64,000 bases of DNA, from assembly GCA_946412355.1 (NCBI GenBank), contig CAMKGX010000001.1, forward strand, positions 62,001-126,000, given 5' to 3'. The stretch's first letter is position 1. The number at the start of each line of letters is the position of its first letter. The DNA comes from an uncultured Clostridia bacterium (GTDB lineage: Bacteria > Bacillota > Clostridia > Oscillospirales > Oscillospiraceae). The position numbers were made by a program, and so were the translations under genes. Below are positions 55,654-64,000 of the stretch, piece after piece. A model generated the notes under the pieces. That model made no database searches and was not told the DNA's origin. It saw only the letters and a list, made by a program, of their open reading frames with translations.

Positions 55654-56592
55654 ATGGCTGCCGGAAGAAAAAGAAAACGCTACCGCGGCAGACGGCTGCG
55701 GCCCCAGTTCATATTGTTCTGCGCCGTGATGGTGGCGCTGGTGTGCGGCGGGGCGCTGCTGCTGCGCCGGGCCCCGGTATTCCGCCATAACGCCACCCCC
55801 GTCCAAAGCGGCGACCCGGCGACGGGCGACCTATCCGCCATCCCGGCGGGCTACGTTACCGCGGAGGGTGACATCCACAGCGGCTCTCTGATTCTGGTGA
55901 GCAACGACCACCCCTACACCTTCCCGGCGGACGTGGAGCTGGTGACCACCTTGGAGCAGAATATCAGCGGCTACATGGCCCGGGACTACACGGTGAAGCA
56001 GGAAAAGACCGCCTTTGCCGCCTTTGACAGCCTGTTCCGCGCCTTTGCCAACGCCACCGGCAGGGAGGACGTGAACATCTCCTCCGCCTACCGCAGCTAC
56101 GACGAGCAGCAGGCGGTGTACGCCGCCTCTGTGGCGGAAGACGGACAGGACCACGCCGACAGCTACGTGACCCAGCCGGGCTGCAGCGAGCACCACACCG
56201 GCCTGGCGGTGGACCTGACCCGCTACGATGTGCGGACGGGCCATTCCTACGATTTCACCGGTGAGGGGGAGTATGGCTGGATTCACACCCATGGCCCGGA
56301 ATACGGCGTCGTCATGCGCTACGCCGCCGATAAGGAAGCCATCACCGGCATCGCCGAGGAGAGCTGGCACCTGCGGTACGTGGGCGTGCCCCACGCCGCC
56401 TACATGGCCGAGCACAACCTGTGCCTGGAGGAATATTTGGATCTGCTGCGGGACTATCCGGTGTCCAGTCCGCTGCGGTATAAGGGTTGCCGCATTTACT
56501 TCTGCCCCGAGGGGCAGCTCTACGTGCCGGAGAGCGAAGCGTACATCCTGTCCGGCAATAACGTGGATGGTTTTATCGTGACAGTTTCGTAA
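55654..56592 (+). CDS. VanY-family D-alanyl-D-alanine carboxypeptidase
   Basis: SSAYRSYDEQQ; QPGCSEHHTGLAVDLT; EESWHLRYVG. Confidence 0.93.
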   Translation: MAAGRKRKRYRGRRLRPQFILFCAVMVALVCGGALLLRRAPVFRHNATPVQSGDPATGDLSAIPAGYVTAEGDIHSGSLILVSNDHPYTFPADVELVTTLEQNISGYMARDYTVKQEKTAFAAFDSLFRAFANATGREDVNISSAYRSYDEQQAVYAASVAEDGQDHADSYVTQPGCSEHHTGLAVDLTRYDVRTGHSYDFTGEGEYGWIHTHGPEYGVVMRYAADKEAITGIAEESWHLRYVGVPHAAYMAEHNLCLEEYLDLLRDYPVSSPLRYKGCRIYFCPEGQLYVPESEAYILSGNNVDGFIVTVS

Positions 56593-56595
56593 AGA

Positions 56596-56625
56596 AAACA
56601 CCGAAGGACGGCTCCTTCGGTGTTT
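56596..56625. terminator. Intrinsic terminator between convergent genes
   Basis: AAACACCGAAGGA-cggc-TCCTTCGGTGTTT. Confidence 0.75.
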
Positions 56626-56629
56626 CCTG

Positions 56630-57064
56630 TTACATAAACTGGCGCATCTCCATGCCCAGCTGCTCCTCCACCGCCACCAGCGTGCGGCACAGCGCCCGGG
56701 CGGGCACCTCCGCCCCTTTGTACTGATCCAGATAGCCCCGCAGCGACTTGGCGCCCATGTGGCAGCCGTCGGAAATCAGAGACGCCACCGACTTGTCGCT
56801 GTGGTTTACGGTGAGATGGGCGGCGGTTTTCATCTCCGCCATCTTCCGGGCCACGGGATGGGGCTCCTTCTCGTTGCCGCCGCACTTTTCCAGCATGGTC
56901 TGTACCTCCCGGCCGATCCATTCGTGCTGCTGGCGGCTGGTGTTCAGCAGCGCTTTCAGGGCAGGGGCCTGGGCGTGCTCTCGTACGCCGTCCAGGGAGT
57001 CGGTGGCCATCTTCACCCCGGCGTCGCACTCCTTCAGCAGATGCAGTGTATCGTTGTTGGTCAT
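56630..57064 (-). CDS. Hypothetical all-helical protein
   Basis: Intact ORF with SD; MTNNDTLHLLKECDAGVKMATDSLDGVRE..., predicted helical by eye. Confidence 0.65.
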   Translation of the reverse strand: MTNNDTLHLLKECDAGVKMATDSLDGVREHAQAPALKALLNTSRQQHEWIGREVQTMLEKCGGNEKEPHPVARKMAEMKTAAHLTVNHSDKSVASLISDGCHMGAKSLRGYLDQYKGAEVPARALCRTLVAVEEQLGMEMRQFM

Positions 57065-57076
57065 AACGCGTCCTCC

Positions 57077-57256
57077 TTAAAATGCCTGGGGGCGGTCCTC
57101 AAAGGAGAGGTTTTCCGCCTCCCGCTGCAAATCGTCCATGGTGCGGATGCCCAGCCCCCACAGCTTTTCCTGGGCCTGGGGCGACAGGGCGTAAAAGTAC
57201 TCGTAGGCGACGGCGTCGCCGTTCAAAAGATCGTTCAAATCCGTATTCTGCCACAT
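57077..57256 (-). CDS. Small hypothetical protein (59 aa)
   Basis: MWQNTDLNDLLNGDAVAYEYFYALSPQAQEKLWGLGIRTMDDLQREAENLSFEDRPQAF; GGAGG SD 8 nt before ATG. Confidence 0.7.
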   Translation of the reverse strand: MWQNTDLNDLLNGDAVAYEYFYALSPQAQEKLWGLGIRTMDDLQREAENLSFEDRPQAF

Positions 57257-57291
57257 AAAAAACACCTCCGCGCCTATTTTGCGCGAAGGTG
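57257..57291 (-). terminator. obgE terminator hairpin containing the SD of the next gene
   Basis: Minus strand CACCTTCGCGC-aaaatag-GCGCGGAGGTG-TTTTTT-ATG. Confidence 0.75.
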
Positions 57292-57308
57292 CTTCTTTTA
57301 TACAATGT

Positions 57309-58589
57309 TTACCGCTGATATTCAAACTCCAGGTCGTACATGGACACGATATCGCCGTCCTGGATGCCCATGGCCTCCAGCTGGTCGAACAGGCCGGACT
57401 GGCGCAGCATCTTGTCGAAATATAGGCGGCTCTCGTAGTCGGAGAAATTGATGTTGCCCATAAGCCGCTGCAGCCAGGGGCCCTCCACCAGCCAGGTGTT
57501 GTCCTCCCGCTCGATGTGGAGCGGCTCGCTGGTGTCCACCTGGGGCGGACGGGGCACGTACTCCGGCTCGTACACCGTGACAGGGGGCAACTCCTGGAGC
57601 CGCTGGCCGATGAGCTGCACCAGCTCCCGGGTGCCCTGGTGGGTGGCGGCGGACATGGCCAGCACCGGATAGCCCAGGGCGGCCACGTGGGCGCGGAAGT
57701 CCTCCAAAAGCTGGGGGTCAGAGAGCAAATCCGTCTTGTTGGCCACCACGATCTGGGGCCGGGTAGCCAGGTCGGGGGAGTACTGCTTCAATTCCTCGTT
57801 GATGGCGTCGAAGTCGGCGATGGGGTCCCGGCCCTCACTGCCGCTGACGTCCACCAGATGCACCAGCAGTCGGCAGCGGTCAATGTGCCGCAGGAAGTCG
57901 TGGCCCAGGCCGGCGCCCTCGCTGGCGCCCTCAATGATGCCGGGGATGTCCGCCATCACGAAGCTGACGCCGTCGTCCACGTACACCACACCCAGGTTGG
58001 GGTAGAGGGTGGTGAAGTGGTAGTTGGCGATCTTGGGATGGGCCTTGCTGACCACGGACAGGAGGGTGGATTTGCCCACGTTGGGGAAGCCCACCAGACC
58101 CACGTCTGCCAGCAGCTTCAGCTCCAGCACCACGTCGTGGGCCTCGCCGGGCAGGCCCGCCTTGGCAAACCGGGGCACCTGCCGGGTGGGGGTGGCGAAG
58201 TGCTGGTTGCCCCAGCCGCCCCGGCCGCCCTTGCACAGCACGAAGGGCTCGTCGGTGGACATGTCCTTGATGATCTCGTTTGTCTCCGCGTCGCGGACAA
58301 GGGTGCCCCGGGGCACCCGGATGGTGAGGTTCTCGCCGTCCCGGCCGCTTTTGCGTCCGCCGGCGCCGTCCACACCATTTGACGCCACATATTTGCGCTT
58401 GTAGCGGAAGTCCATCAGCGTGGACATGTGGTCGTCCACCACCAGGATGATGGAGCCGCCGTCGCCGCCGTCACCGCCGTCGGGGCCGCCGGCGGCCACG
58501 TACTTCTCCCGGTGGAAGGCCACCGCGCCGTTGCCGCCGTTGCCGGCCCGGCAGGTGATGCGGGCCTTATCAATAAAACCAGTTGCCAT
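57309..58589 (-). CDS. obgE: GTPase ObgE
   Basis: Gly-rich Obg fold; GFPNVGKSTLLSVVS; DIPGIIEGASEGAGLGHDFLRHI; C-terminal OCT domain. Confidence 0.97.
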   Translation of the reverse strand: MATGFIDKARITCRAGNGGNGAVAFHREKYVAAGGPDGGDGGDGGSIILVVDDHMSTLMDFRYKRKYVASNGVDGAGGRKSGRDGENLTIRVPRGTLVRDAETNEIIKDMSTDEPFVLCKGGRGGWGNQHFATPTRQVPRFAKAGLPGEAHDVVLELKLLADVGLVGFPNVGKSTLLSVVSKAHPKIANYHFTTLYPNLGVVYVDDGVSFVMADIPGIIEGASEGAGLGHDFLRHIDRCRLLVHLVDVSGSEGRDPIADFDAINEELKQYSPDLATRPQIVVANKTDLLSDPQLLEDFRAHVAALGYPVLAMSAATHQGTRELVQLIGQRLQELPPVTVYEPEYVPRPPQVDTSEPLHIEREDNTWLVEGPWLQRLMGNINFSDYESRLYFDKMLRQSGLFDQLEAMGIQDGDIVSMYDLEFEYQR

Positions 58590-58692
58590 AGTGAAAATAC
58601 CTCAAATCCAGTGTACCATTTTCCGACCCATTTTATCCGAAAACCCGCCGTCCGTCAAGAGGCGGGGCGGCAGACCGTTTTTTCAGAAGAAA

Positions 58693-58724
58693 AAAAGTTC
58701 CCAGCCGGATGGCTGGGAACTTTT
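58693..58724 (-). terminator. Intrinsic terminator after rpmA
   Basis: AAAAGTTCCCAGCC-ggat-GGCTGGGAACTTTT. Confidence 0.75.
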
Positions 58725-58732
58725 CACATCAA

Positions 58733-59017
58733 TTACTCGGCGGGGTAAACAGAGACCTTCTTACGATCCTTGCCCAGACGCTCGAAACGGACTACGCCGT
58801 CAGCGGTGGCAAACAGAGTGTCGTCGGTACCGATGCCCACGTTGGTGCCGGGATGAATGTGGGTGCCGCGCTGGCGCACCAGAATGTTGCCAGCCAGAAC
58901 GAACTGACCGTCAGCCCGCTTGGGCCCAAGACGCTTGGACTCAGAGTCACGGCCGTTCTTGGTGGAGCCCATACCTTTTTTATGGGCGAAGAACTGCAGA
59001 CCAATGTTCAACATCAT
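58733..59017 (-). CDS. rpmA: 50S ribosomal protein L27 with Prp-cleavable N-terminus
   Basis: [40 protein letters not shown]. Confidence 0.97.
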   Translation of the reverse strand: MMLNIGLQFFAHKKGMGSTKNGRDSESKRLGPKRADGQFVLAGNILVRQRGTHIHPGTNVGIGTDDTLFATADGVVRFERLGKDRKKVSVYPAE

Positions 59018-59058
59018 TCAGTACATCCTTTCTATAAGATGATCGGGGAGAAGGGGGC

Positions 59059-59388
59059 TTACGCCTCCATCACTTCGATATGTTCCGGATACTCGTCGTG
59101 AAGCTCCGTCAGGTAGACCATGAGGCCCGCCAGCAGATTCTGACAGGTGGACTCAGCCGTCTGACCCAGGCCTCCGGGAAGCCGGAGGGCGATGGTGGCG
59201 GTGTCTTCATTGACTTTCACCGAGGCGCACAGCCCCATCACGTCGTTGATGGTGGCGTTCACCAGGCGCACGGCGCTGGTGATGGCGGCGCAGACGATAT
59301 CCTCGCCCGCATCGCCGTAGCCGCTGTGGCCCACTGCATCAAATCCGATGATGCGGCGTTCCTCCGTGAGGAATGTTACGGTCGTCAT
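59059..59388 (-). CDS. prp: Ribosomal-processing cysteine protease Prp
   Basis: GFDAVGHSGYGDAGEDIVCAAITSAV; between rplU and rpmA. Confidence 0.95.
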   Translation of the reverse strand: MTTVTFLTEERRIIGFDAVGHSGYGDAGEDIVCAAITSAVRLVNATINDVMGLCASVKVNEDTATIALRLPGGLGQTAESTCQNLLAGLMVYLTELHDEYPEHIEVMEA

Positions 59389-59391
59389 GCC

Positions 59392-59703
59392 TTAGAAAGA
59401 AATCTTGCCGATTTCCACCTTGGTGTAAGGCTGACGATGACCCTGGCGTTTACGATAGCCCTTCTTGGGGGTGTACTTGAAGATACGAATCTTCTTGCCC
59501 TTGCCGTTCTTCACGACCTTGGCGTCCACCTTCGCGCCCTCCACCACGGGAGTGCCGAACTTGGTGTTCTCACCATCCACGATGGCCAGAACCTGATCGA
59601 AAACCACGCTGTCACCAGCCTCAACGGGCAGCTTCTCGATGAACAGAGTGTCACCCTCGCTGACGTTGTACTGCTTACCACCGGTTACGATAATAGCCTG
59701 CAT
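59392..59703 (-). CDS. rplU: 50S ribosomal protein L21
   Basis: [47 protein letters not shown]. Confidence 0.97.
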   Translation of the reverse strand: MQAIIVTGGKQYNVSEGDTLFIEKLPVEAGDSVVFDQVLAIVDGENTKFGTPVVEGAKVDAKVVKNGKGKKIRIFKYTPKKGYRKRQGHRQPYTKVEIGKISF

Positions 59704-59800
59704 TTGTGTGTTGCACCTACCTTTCCTTTATGACGGACTCGCTGTCGGGGGCGTCCGGAGCCATGTCCGGCTCTTATGACCCATTCAAAGCGGCTTTCCT
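59704..59800 (-). promoter_or_regulatory. Possible L21 leader structure
   Basis: Structured GC-rich 5'UTR upstream of rplU; position matches known Firmicutes L21 leaders; not aligned to a model. Confidence 0.35.
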
Positions 59801-59868
59801 ATTATAGCGATGTAATTGCCTTTTGTCAACAAATTTCCGGGATATTTTTTATCTATTTCGCTGAAATG

Positions 59869-60336
59869 TTACGCCTCGGGGTAGGCGAGCTGCTCCTCCG
59901 TCCAACGGGCGATGACGCCGGCGTACCAGCGGCAGCATTCCCGGCCCAGGGCCACGTCCAGATTCACGTAGTTGCCGCACTCCCGGGGGCTTTTGCCGGG
60001 CATGGGGCCGCTGTATTCCGCCGCCTGGGCGAACACACGCTGCACCAGGGCGATGGCCTGGCCGTCGGTGAGGCGGGCACTGTCAAAGAGAAAGTAGAAG
60101 CCCGTCTGGCAGCCCATGGGGCCGAAGTAGATGACGGCGTCCTTCTCCGGGCTGTTGCGCAAAAAGGTGGCGATGAGATGCTCCACCGAGTGCATCTGGG
60201 CGTTGGTCAGTAAATCGCCGGTATTGGGCTTCTTAAACCGCAGGTCAAAGGTGGTGACGCTGCCGTCCCGGCGGCTGAGGTACAGCCCCGGCACCAGCAC
60301 GTCGTGATTGACGGTAAAGCTGGCAATGCGCTCCAT
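59869..60336 (-). CDS. luxS: S-ribosylhomocysteine lyase
   Basis: FTVNHDVLVPGLYLSRRDG; MHSVEHLIATFLRN; GPMGCQTGFYF. Confidence 0.97.
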   Translation of the reverse strand: MERIASFTVNHDVLVPGLYLSRRDGSVTTFDLRFKKPNTGDLLTNAQMHSVEHLIATFLRNSPEKDAVIYFGPMGCQTGFYFLFDSARLTDGQAIALVQRVFAQAAEYSGPMPGKSPRECGNYVNLDVALGRECCRWYAGVIARWTEEQLAYPEA

Positions 60337-60338
60337 GA

Positions 60339-61028
60339 TTACACCTCCAGATGATCCAGGAAGGCCATGACGGCCTCATTGAGCTGTGCCATGGCGGTGG
60401 GGAAATTGAAGAAATAATCCTGCTTCACCACCAGACAGTCGGACACCGACTTGATGGCCATACACTTCACGCCGTTGCGGTAGCACACCTGGGCCACGGC
60501 GCAGCCCTCCATTTCGCACAGCAGGGGGTGGAAGTTGTCCCGGATAAAGTCCACCCGCTGCCCCGGCACGGCAAACCAGTCGCCGGTGGCTACAAGGCCG
60601 GTGCGGTACGGAAGGCCTGCGGCCTCCATGGCGGCCCGGGCCTTCTCCTGGTAGGCGGTGGGCAGCACCTTGCGGTTCACGGTGGCAATCAGGCCCAGAG
60701 CGTCGGGGCCGTCCACGGCGCTGGTGTCGAAGTCGTGCTGCATGAAGCCCTCCGCCAGCACCAGCGTGCCGATGGGCACCTCCTCAAAGCAGCCTGCCAC
60801 TCCGACGTTGAGAATCAGGTCGGGGTGGAAGCGGTCGATGCAGAGCTGGGCGGCCATGGCGGCGTTTACCTTGCCCACGCCGCCGCAGCAGGCGATGAGG
60901 TCATGGCGGATATGGTAGAATTTCACCCCCGCCACCTCGTCCATAGGGGCGGCATCCCCCACCAGACTGGCGATTTCCGAGGGCATGGCGTAAAAGAGCG
61001 CAATTTTCACTGGATGATCCTCCCGCAT
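60339..61028 (-). CDS. mtnN: 5'-methylthioadenosine/S-adenosylhomocysteine nucleosidase
   Basis: CGGVGKVNAAMAAQLCID; VGVAGCF; CEMEGCAVAQVCYRN; KSVSD. Confidence 0.95.
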   Translation of the reverse strand: MREDHPVKIALFYAMPSEIASLVGDAAPMDEVAGVKFYHIRHDLIACCGGVGKVNAAMAAQLCIDRFHPDLILNVGVAGCFEEVPIGTLVLAEGFMQHDFDTSAVDGPDALGLIATVNRKVLPTAYQEKARAAMEAAGLPYRTGLVATGDWFAVPGQRVDFIRDNFHPLLCEMEGCAVAQVCYRNGVKCMAIKSVSDCLVVKQDYFFNFPTAMAQLNEAVMAFLDHLEV

Positions 61029-61129
61029 TTATATCAGCCACTATATTAAAATGCCACCCTGCCAATGTCAAGTTGCAAAACGGGTGTTTATCCGTTAAAA
61101 TAGGAGAAAAGAGAGGGGAGGCGAGGGAC

Positions 61130-62305
61130 GTGTCCGTATGGGGCGTGATATGTGAGTTAAATCCGTTTCACAATGGGCATGCAGCGCTGCTGTCGGCGCT
61201 TCGCAGCCGGGGCGCGGAAACCATTGTTTGCGCCATGTCCGGCAACTTCGTCCAGCGGGGCGAGCCGGCCATTGTGTCCAAGCTGGCCCGGGCGGAAATG
61301 GCCGTCCGGGGCGGGGCGGATTTGGTGCTGGAGCTGCCTACCCCCTGGGCCACCGACACGGCGGAGCGCTTTGCCCGGGGCGGCGTAGCGGTGCTGGCCA
61401 TGGCGGGCTGCGACACCATCGCCTTCGGCAGCGAGAGCGGCGACACGGCGGCGCTGCATAAGGCGGCGGAAATCACCGCTGCCCGGGACTTCCCCCGGCT
61501 GGTAACGGAGCGCATGACGGACGGCACGCCCTACGCCGCGGCTCGCCAGCAGGCGGCGGAGGCCCTGGGGGTGACACCGGGCCTTTTGCGCTGTCCCAAC
61601 GACATTTTAGCGGTGGAATATTTGAAGGCAGCGGCAGCCATTGGAGTCGACATAACACCAATCGCCGTACCCCGCATGGGGGCGGCCCATGACGGTGGGG
61701 CGGTGGAGAACATTGCGTCGGCATCCTTTATCCGCCAACTGCTTTATGGAATGGATGACAAGGCATTCTCCTTTATACCGCCATACGGGGCGGAGATACT
61801 GCGCCGGGAGAGGGAAAAGGGTACATTTCCGGTTGACATAACCAATGCGGAGCGGGCCGTGCTGGATCGCCTGCGGCGGATGACGGAGGCGGATTTCGCC
61901 GCCTTTGACAGCGGGGGAGAGGGGCTGTACCGGAGGCTGCATCACGCCGCAGGGGAGGCGGCCTCCCTGAATGAGCTGCTGGAATCGGTTAAGACCCGGC
62001 GCTATCCCACCGCCCGGCTGCGGCGGATGATACTGCGCTGCTGGCTGGGGGTGGAGAACACCCCGGAGCGGGTGCCCTATCTCCGGGTACTGGCGGCCAA
62101 CGAGGCCGGGCGGCGCCACCTGCGGACGCTGCGCCATGCCGACGCCCCGGTGCTGACCAAGGCGGCGGACGTGGCGGCCCTTGGTCCCGAGGCGGAGGCG
62201 CTGCTGCGGCAGGAGGCGCTGTGTACCGACCTGTACGCCCTGTGCTGCCCGGCGGTACAGCGGCCCGGCGGCGAGTGGCGCATCACCCCCTATATGACCC
62301 CGTGA
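61130..62305 (+). CDS. tmcAL: tRNA(Met) cytidine acetate ligase (TmcAL)
   Basis: GTG start; GVICELNPFHNGHAALL; MSGNFVQRGEPAI; FGSESGD. Confidence 0.93.
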   Translation: MSVWGVICELNPFHNGHAALLSALRSRGAETIVCAMSGNFVQRGEPAIVSKLARAEMAVRGGADLVLELPTPWATDTAERFARGGVAVLAMAGCDTIAFGSESGDTAALHKAAEITAARDFPRLVTERMTDGTPYAAARQQAAEALGVTPGLLRCPNDILAVEYLKAAAAIGVDITPIAVPRMGAAHDGGAVENIASASFIRQLLYGMDDKAFSFIPPYGAEILRREREKGTFPVDITNAERAVLDRLRRMTEADFAAFDSGGEGLYRRLHHAAGEAASLNELLESVKTRRYPTARLRRMILRCWLGVENTPERVPYLRVLAANEAGRRHLRTLRHADAPVLTKAADVAALGPEAEALLRQEALCTDLYALCCPAVQRPGGEWRITPYMTP

Positions 62306-62406
62306 CAACCGCAAGTTGACAAAAAAGGCGGGAGGGCAACGCCAGGTTGCTTTACAATCCCTTCCATTTGTGCTACCATACCACCGCATGAAAGGAGAGA
62401 CATACC

Positions 62407-63138
62407 ATGTTAAATGTATCTCACGTTACCAAGAATTACGGCAAGGTGCTGGCCTGTAACGACGTCAGCTTTACCCTGGACGACGGCAGCGTCACTGTGC
62501 TGCTGGGGCCCAACGGCGCCGGCAAGAGCACCATTATGAAGGCTATCATCGGCTTTTTGCGCTATAAGGGCGAGATTACCGTTGACGATATTCCCAACAA
62601 ATCCGTCCGCGCCCGACGGATCCTGGGCTACATCCCGGAGCTGCCCTCCCTGTACCCCAACCTGACGGTGGCGGAGCACATGGAATTCCTGGCCCGGGCC
62701 TACCGCCTGGAGAATTACAAGGGCCGCATTGACGAACTGCTGGAGCGTTTTGAGCTGGCGGACAAGCGGAAAAAGTTCGGCGATGAGCTGAGCAAGGGCA
62801 TGCAGCAGAAGCTGAATCTCTGCCTGGGCCTGCTGCCCCAGCCCCAGGTGCTGCTGCTGGATGAGCCCATGATCGGTCTCGACCCCCACGCCATCAAGGA
62901 GCTGAAGTCCGCCATTGAGGAGATGCGGCAGGAGGGGAAAACGCTGCTGGTCAGCACCCACATCATCGACAGCGTGGATATGCTGTGGGACCGCACCCTC
63001 ATTATGCAGGGCGGCACCATCCGCGCCAATATGCAGCGCCATGAGCTGGAGCAGGACGGCCGCACGCTGGAGCAGCTCTTCTTCGACGTCACCGAGGGCG
63101 TGGAGCGCAGCCACATGACCGGGGAGGCTGCGGAATGA
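62407..63138 (+). CDS. ABC transporter ATP-binding protein
   Basis: GPNGAGKSTIMKAI; LSKGMQQKLNLCLGLLPQPQVLLLDEPMIGLDP. Confidence 0.94.
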   Translation: MLNVSHVTKNYGKVLACNDVSFTLDDGSVTVLLGPNGAGKSTIMKAIIGFLRYKGEITVDDIPNKSVRARRILGYIPELPSLYPNLTVAEHMEFLARAYRLENYKGRIDELLERFELADKRKKFGDELSKGMQQKLNLCLGLLPQPQVLLLDEPMIGLDPHAIKELKSAIEEMRQEGKTLLVSTHIIDSVDMLWDRTLIMQGGTIRANMQRHELEQDGRTLEQLFFDVTEGVERSHMTGEAAE

Positions 63139-64000
63139 AGCTGTTTTTCTACTATGCGTTCCACTCTTTCGTCAACCAGATCCGCAAGGTGCTGAAAACA
63201 TGGGTGGCGGTGTTCTTACTGGTGTGCATCGTCATCGGCGCCGCCATCGGCTTTGGCGCCGCGAAAATCAGCGACTTGAAGGATGCCCAGGACGCCATCG
63301 ACGCCCAGACGGAGATGGTGGATGATGTGGAGCTGCCGCCGGAGCTGGAGGAATATACCGACGGCGCCACCATGGAGGAAACCCTGGGCATTGACCGCCA
63401 TCAGCTGGTGGAGCTGATTGCCGGGGCGGTAATTCTGGCGGTATTCGTGATCGAGATTGCCGGGGCCGACAAGAACGGCAGCAAAATCTTCCTCCCCGCC
63501 GATGTGACGCTGCTGTTCGCCTCTCCCATGCGGCCCCAGTCGGTGCTGCTGTTTCGACTGATGACCCAGCTGGGCATGGCGCTGCTGGGCAGCGTGTATC
63601 TGCTGTTCCAGCTGCCCAACCTGACGCTGAATCTGGGCCTTTCCACAGCGGCGGCATTGAGCATCATCCTCACCTGGTTCGCCACGATCTTCACCGCCAA
63701 GCTGACCCAGGTGCTGCTGTATCTGCTGTGCTCGTCCCATGAAAGGCTGAAGGCCAATCTGCGCCGCATCCTCATCGCCGTGCTGGCGGTGGTGCTGGCG
63801 GGTTATCTGGCCTTCTGGCAGTCCTCCGGCCTTGCCCCGGCGGCAGCGGCAGCCAAGCTGTTCTGCGCCCCCTGGACCCGGTTTGTCCCCCTGTGGGGCT
63901 GGCTGAAGGGCGTGGCCATCTTTGCCGCCGAAGGACCCCTGTGGGCGGCGGTTGTGTGCCTCGCCGCCACGGCTCTGGGCTGCGTGGGACTGATGGCGAT
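63135..64000 (+). CDS. ABC exporter permease-like membrane protein (3' end beyond window)
   Basis: Multi-TM ORF overlapping the ATPase stop and open to window end; VTLLFASPMRPQSVLLFRL. Confidence 0.85.
   Translation, partial: MKLFFYYAFHSFVNQIRKVLKTWVAVFLLVCIVIGAAIGFGAAKISDLKDAQDAIDAQTEMVDDVELPPELEEYTDGATMEETLGIDRHQLVELIAGAVILAVFVIEIAGADKNGSKIFLPADVTLLFASPMRPQSVLLFRLMTQLGMALLGSVYLLFQLPNLTLNLGLSTAAALSIILTWFATIFTAKLTQVLLYLLCSSHERLKANLRRILIAVLAVVLAGYLAFWQSSGLAPAAAAAKLFCAPWTRFVPLWGWLKGVAIFAAEGPLWAAVVCLAATALGCVGLMA

Overview
Chromosomal window from a high-GC member of the Firmicutes/Clostridia. Oscillospiraceae-like affiliation is inferred from gene content and order, not from a search. Most of it is core genome: comEC-holA-RNase M5-like; glnS; DUF3343/cysteine desulfurase; cdaA-cdaR; RseC-DUF5685-J-protein; the conserved yicC-remA-gmk-rpoZ-priA-def-fmt-rsmB-rlmN-stp-prkC-rsgA string; a Na+-translocating decarboxylase operon; rex; glgA-glgB; a four-tRNA cluster; birA/bioY; uraA; obgE-rpmA-prp-rplU; luxS-mtnN; tmcAL; and ABC transporters. 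The most interesting material is small or noncoding: (1) a 25-codon leader ORF whose stop codon forms the base of an intrinsic terminator upstream of a uracil permease, resembling pyrBI-type attenuation; (2) a ~203-bp structured element present twice, each copy between paired locus-specific hairpins, plus a solo terminal hairpin at a third locus; (3) a 171-bp tandem element next to tRNA-Gly whose inverted ends copy the tRNA 3' end; (4) stem-loop arrays after tRNA-Arg with mostly UNCG/GNRA-type loops and a recurring linker; (5) an obgE terminator hairpin that contains the Shine-Dalgarno of the next small gene; (6) two BirA-type operators between divergent birA and bioY; (7) an overlooked 24-aa spoVM next to a SPOCS-LysM gene; (8) an overlooked 49-aa Cys-rich ORF. 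Everything was read by eye; no database search or folding program was run.
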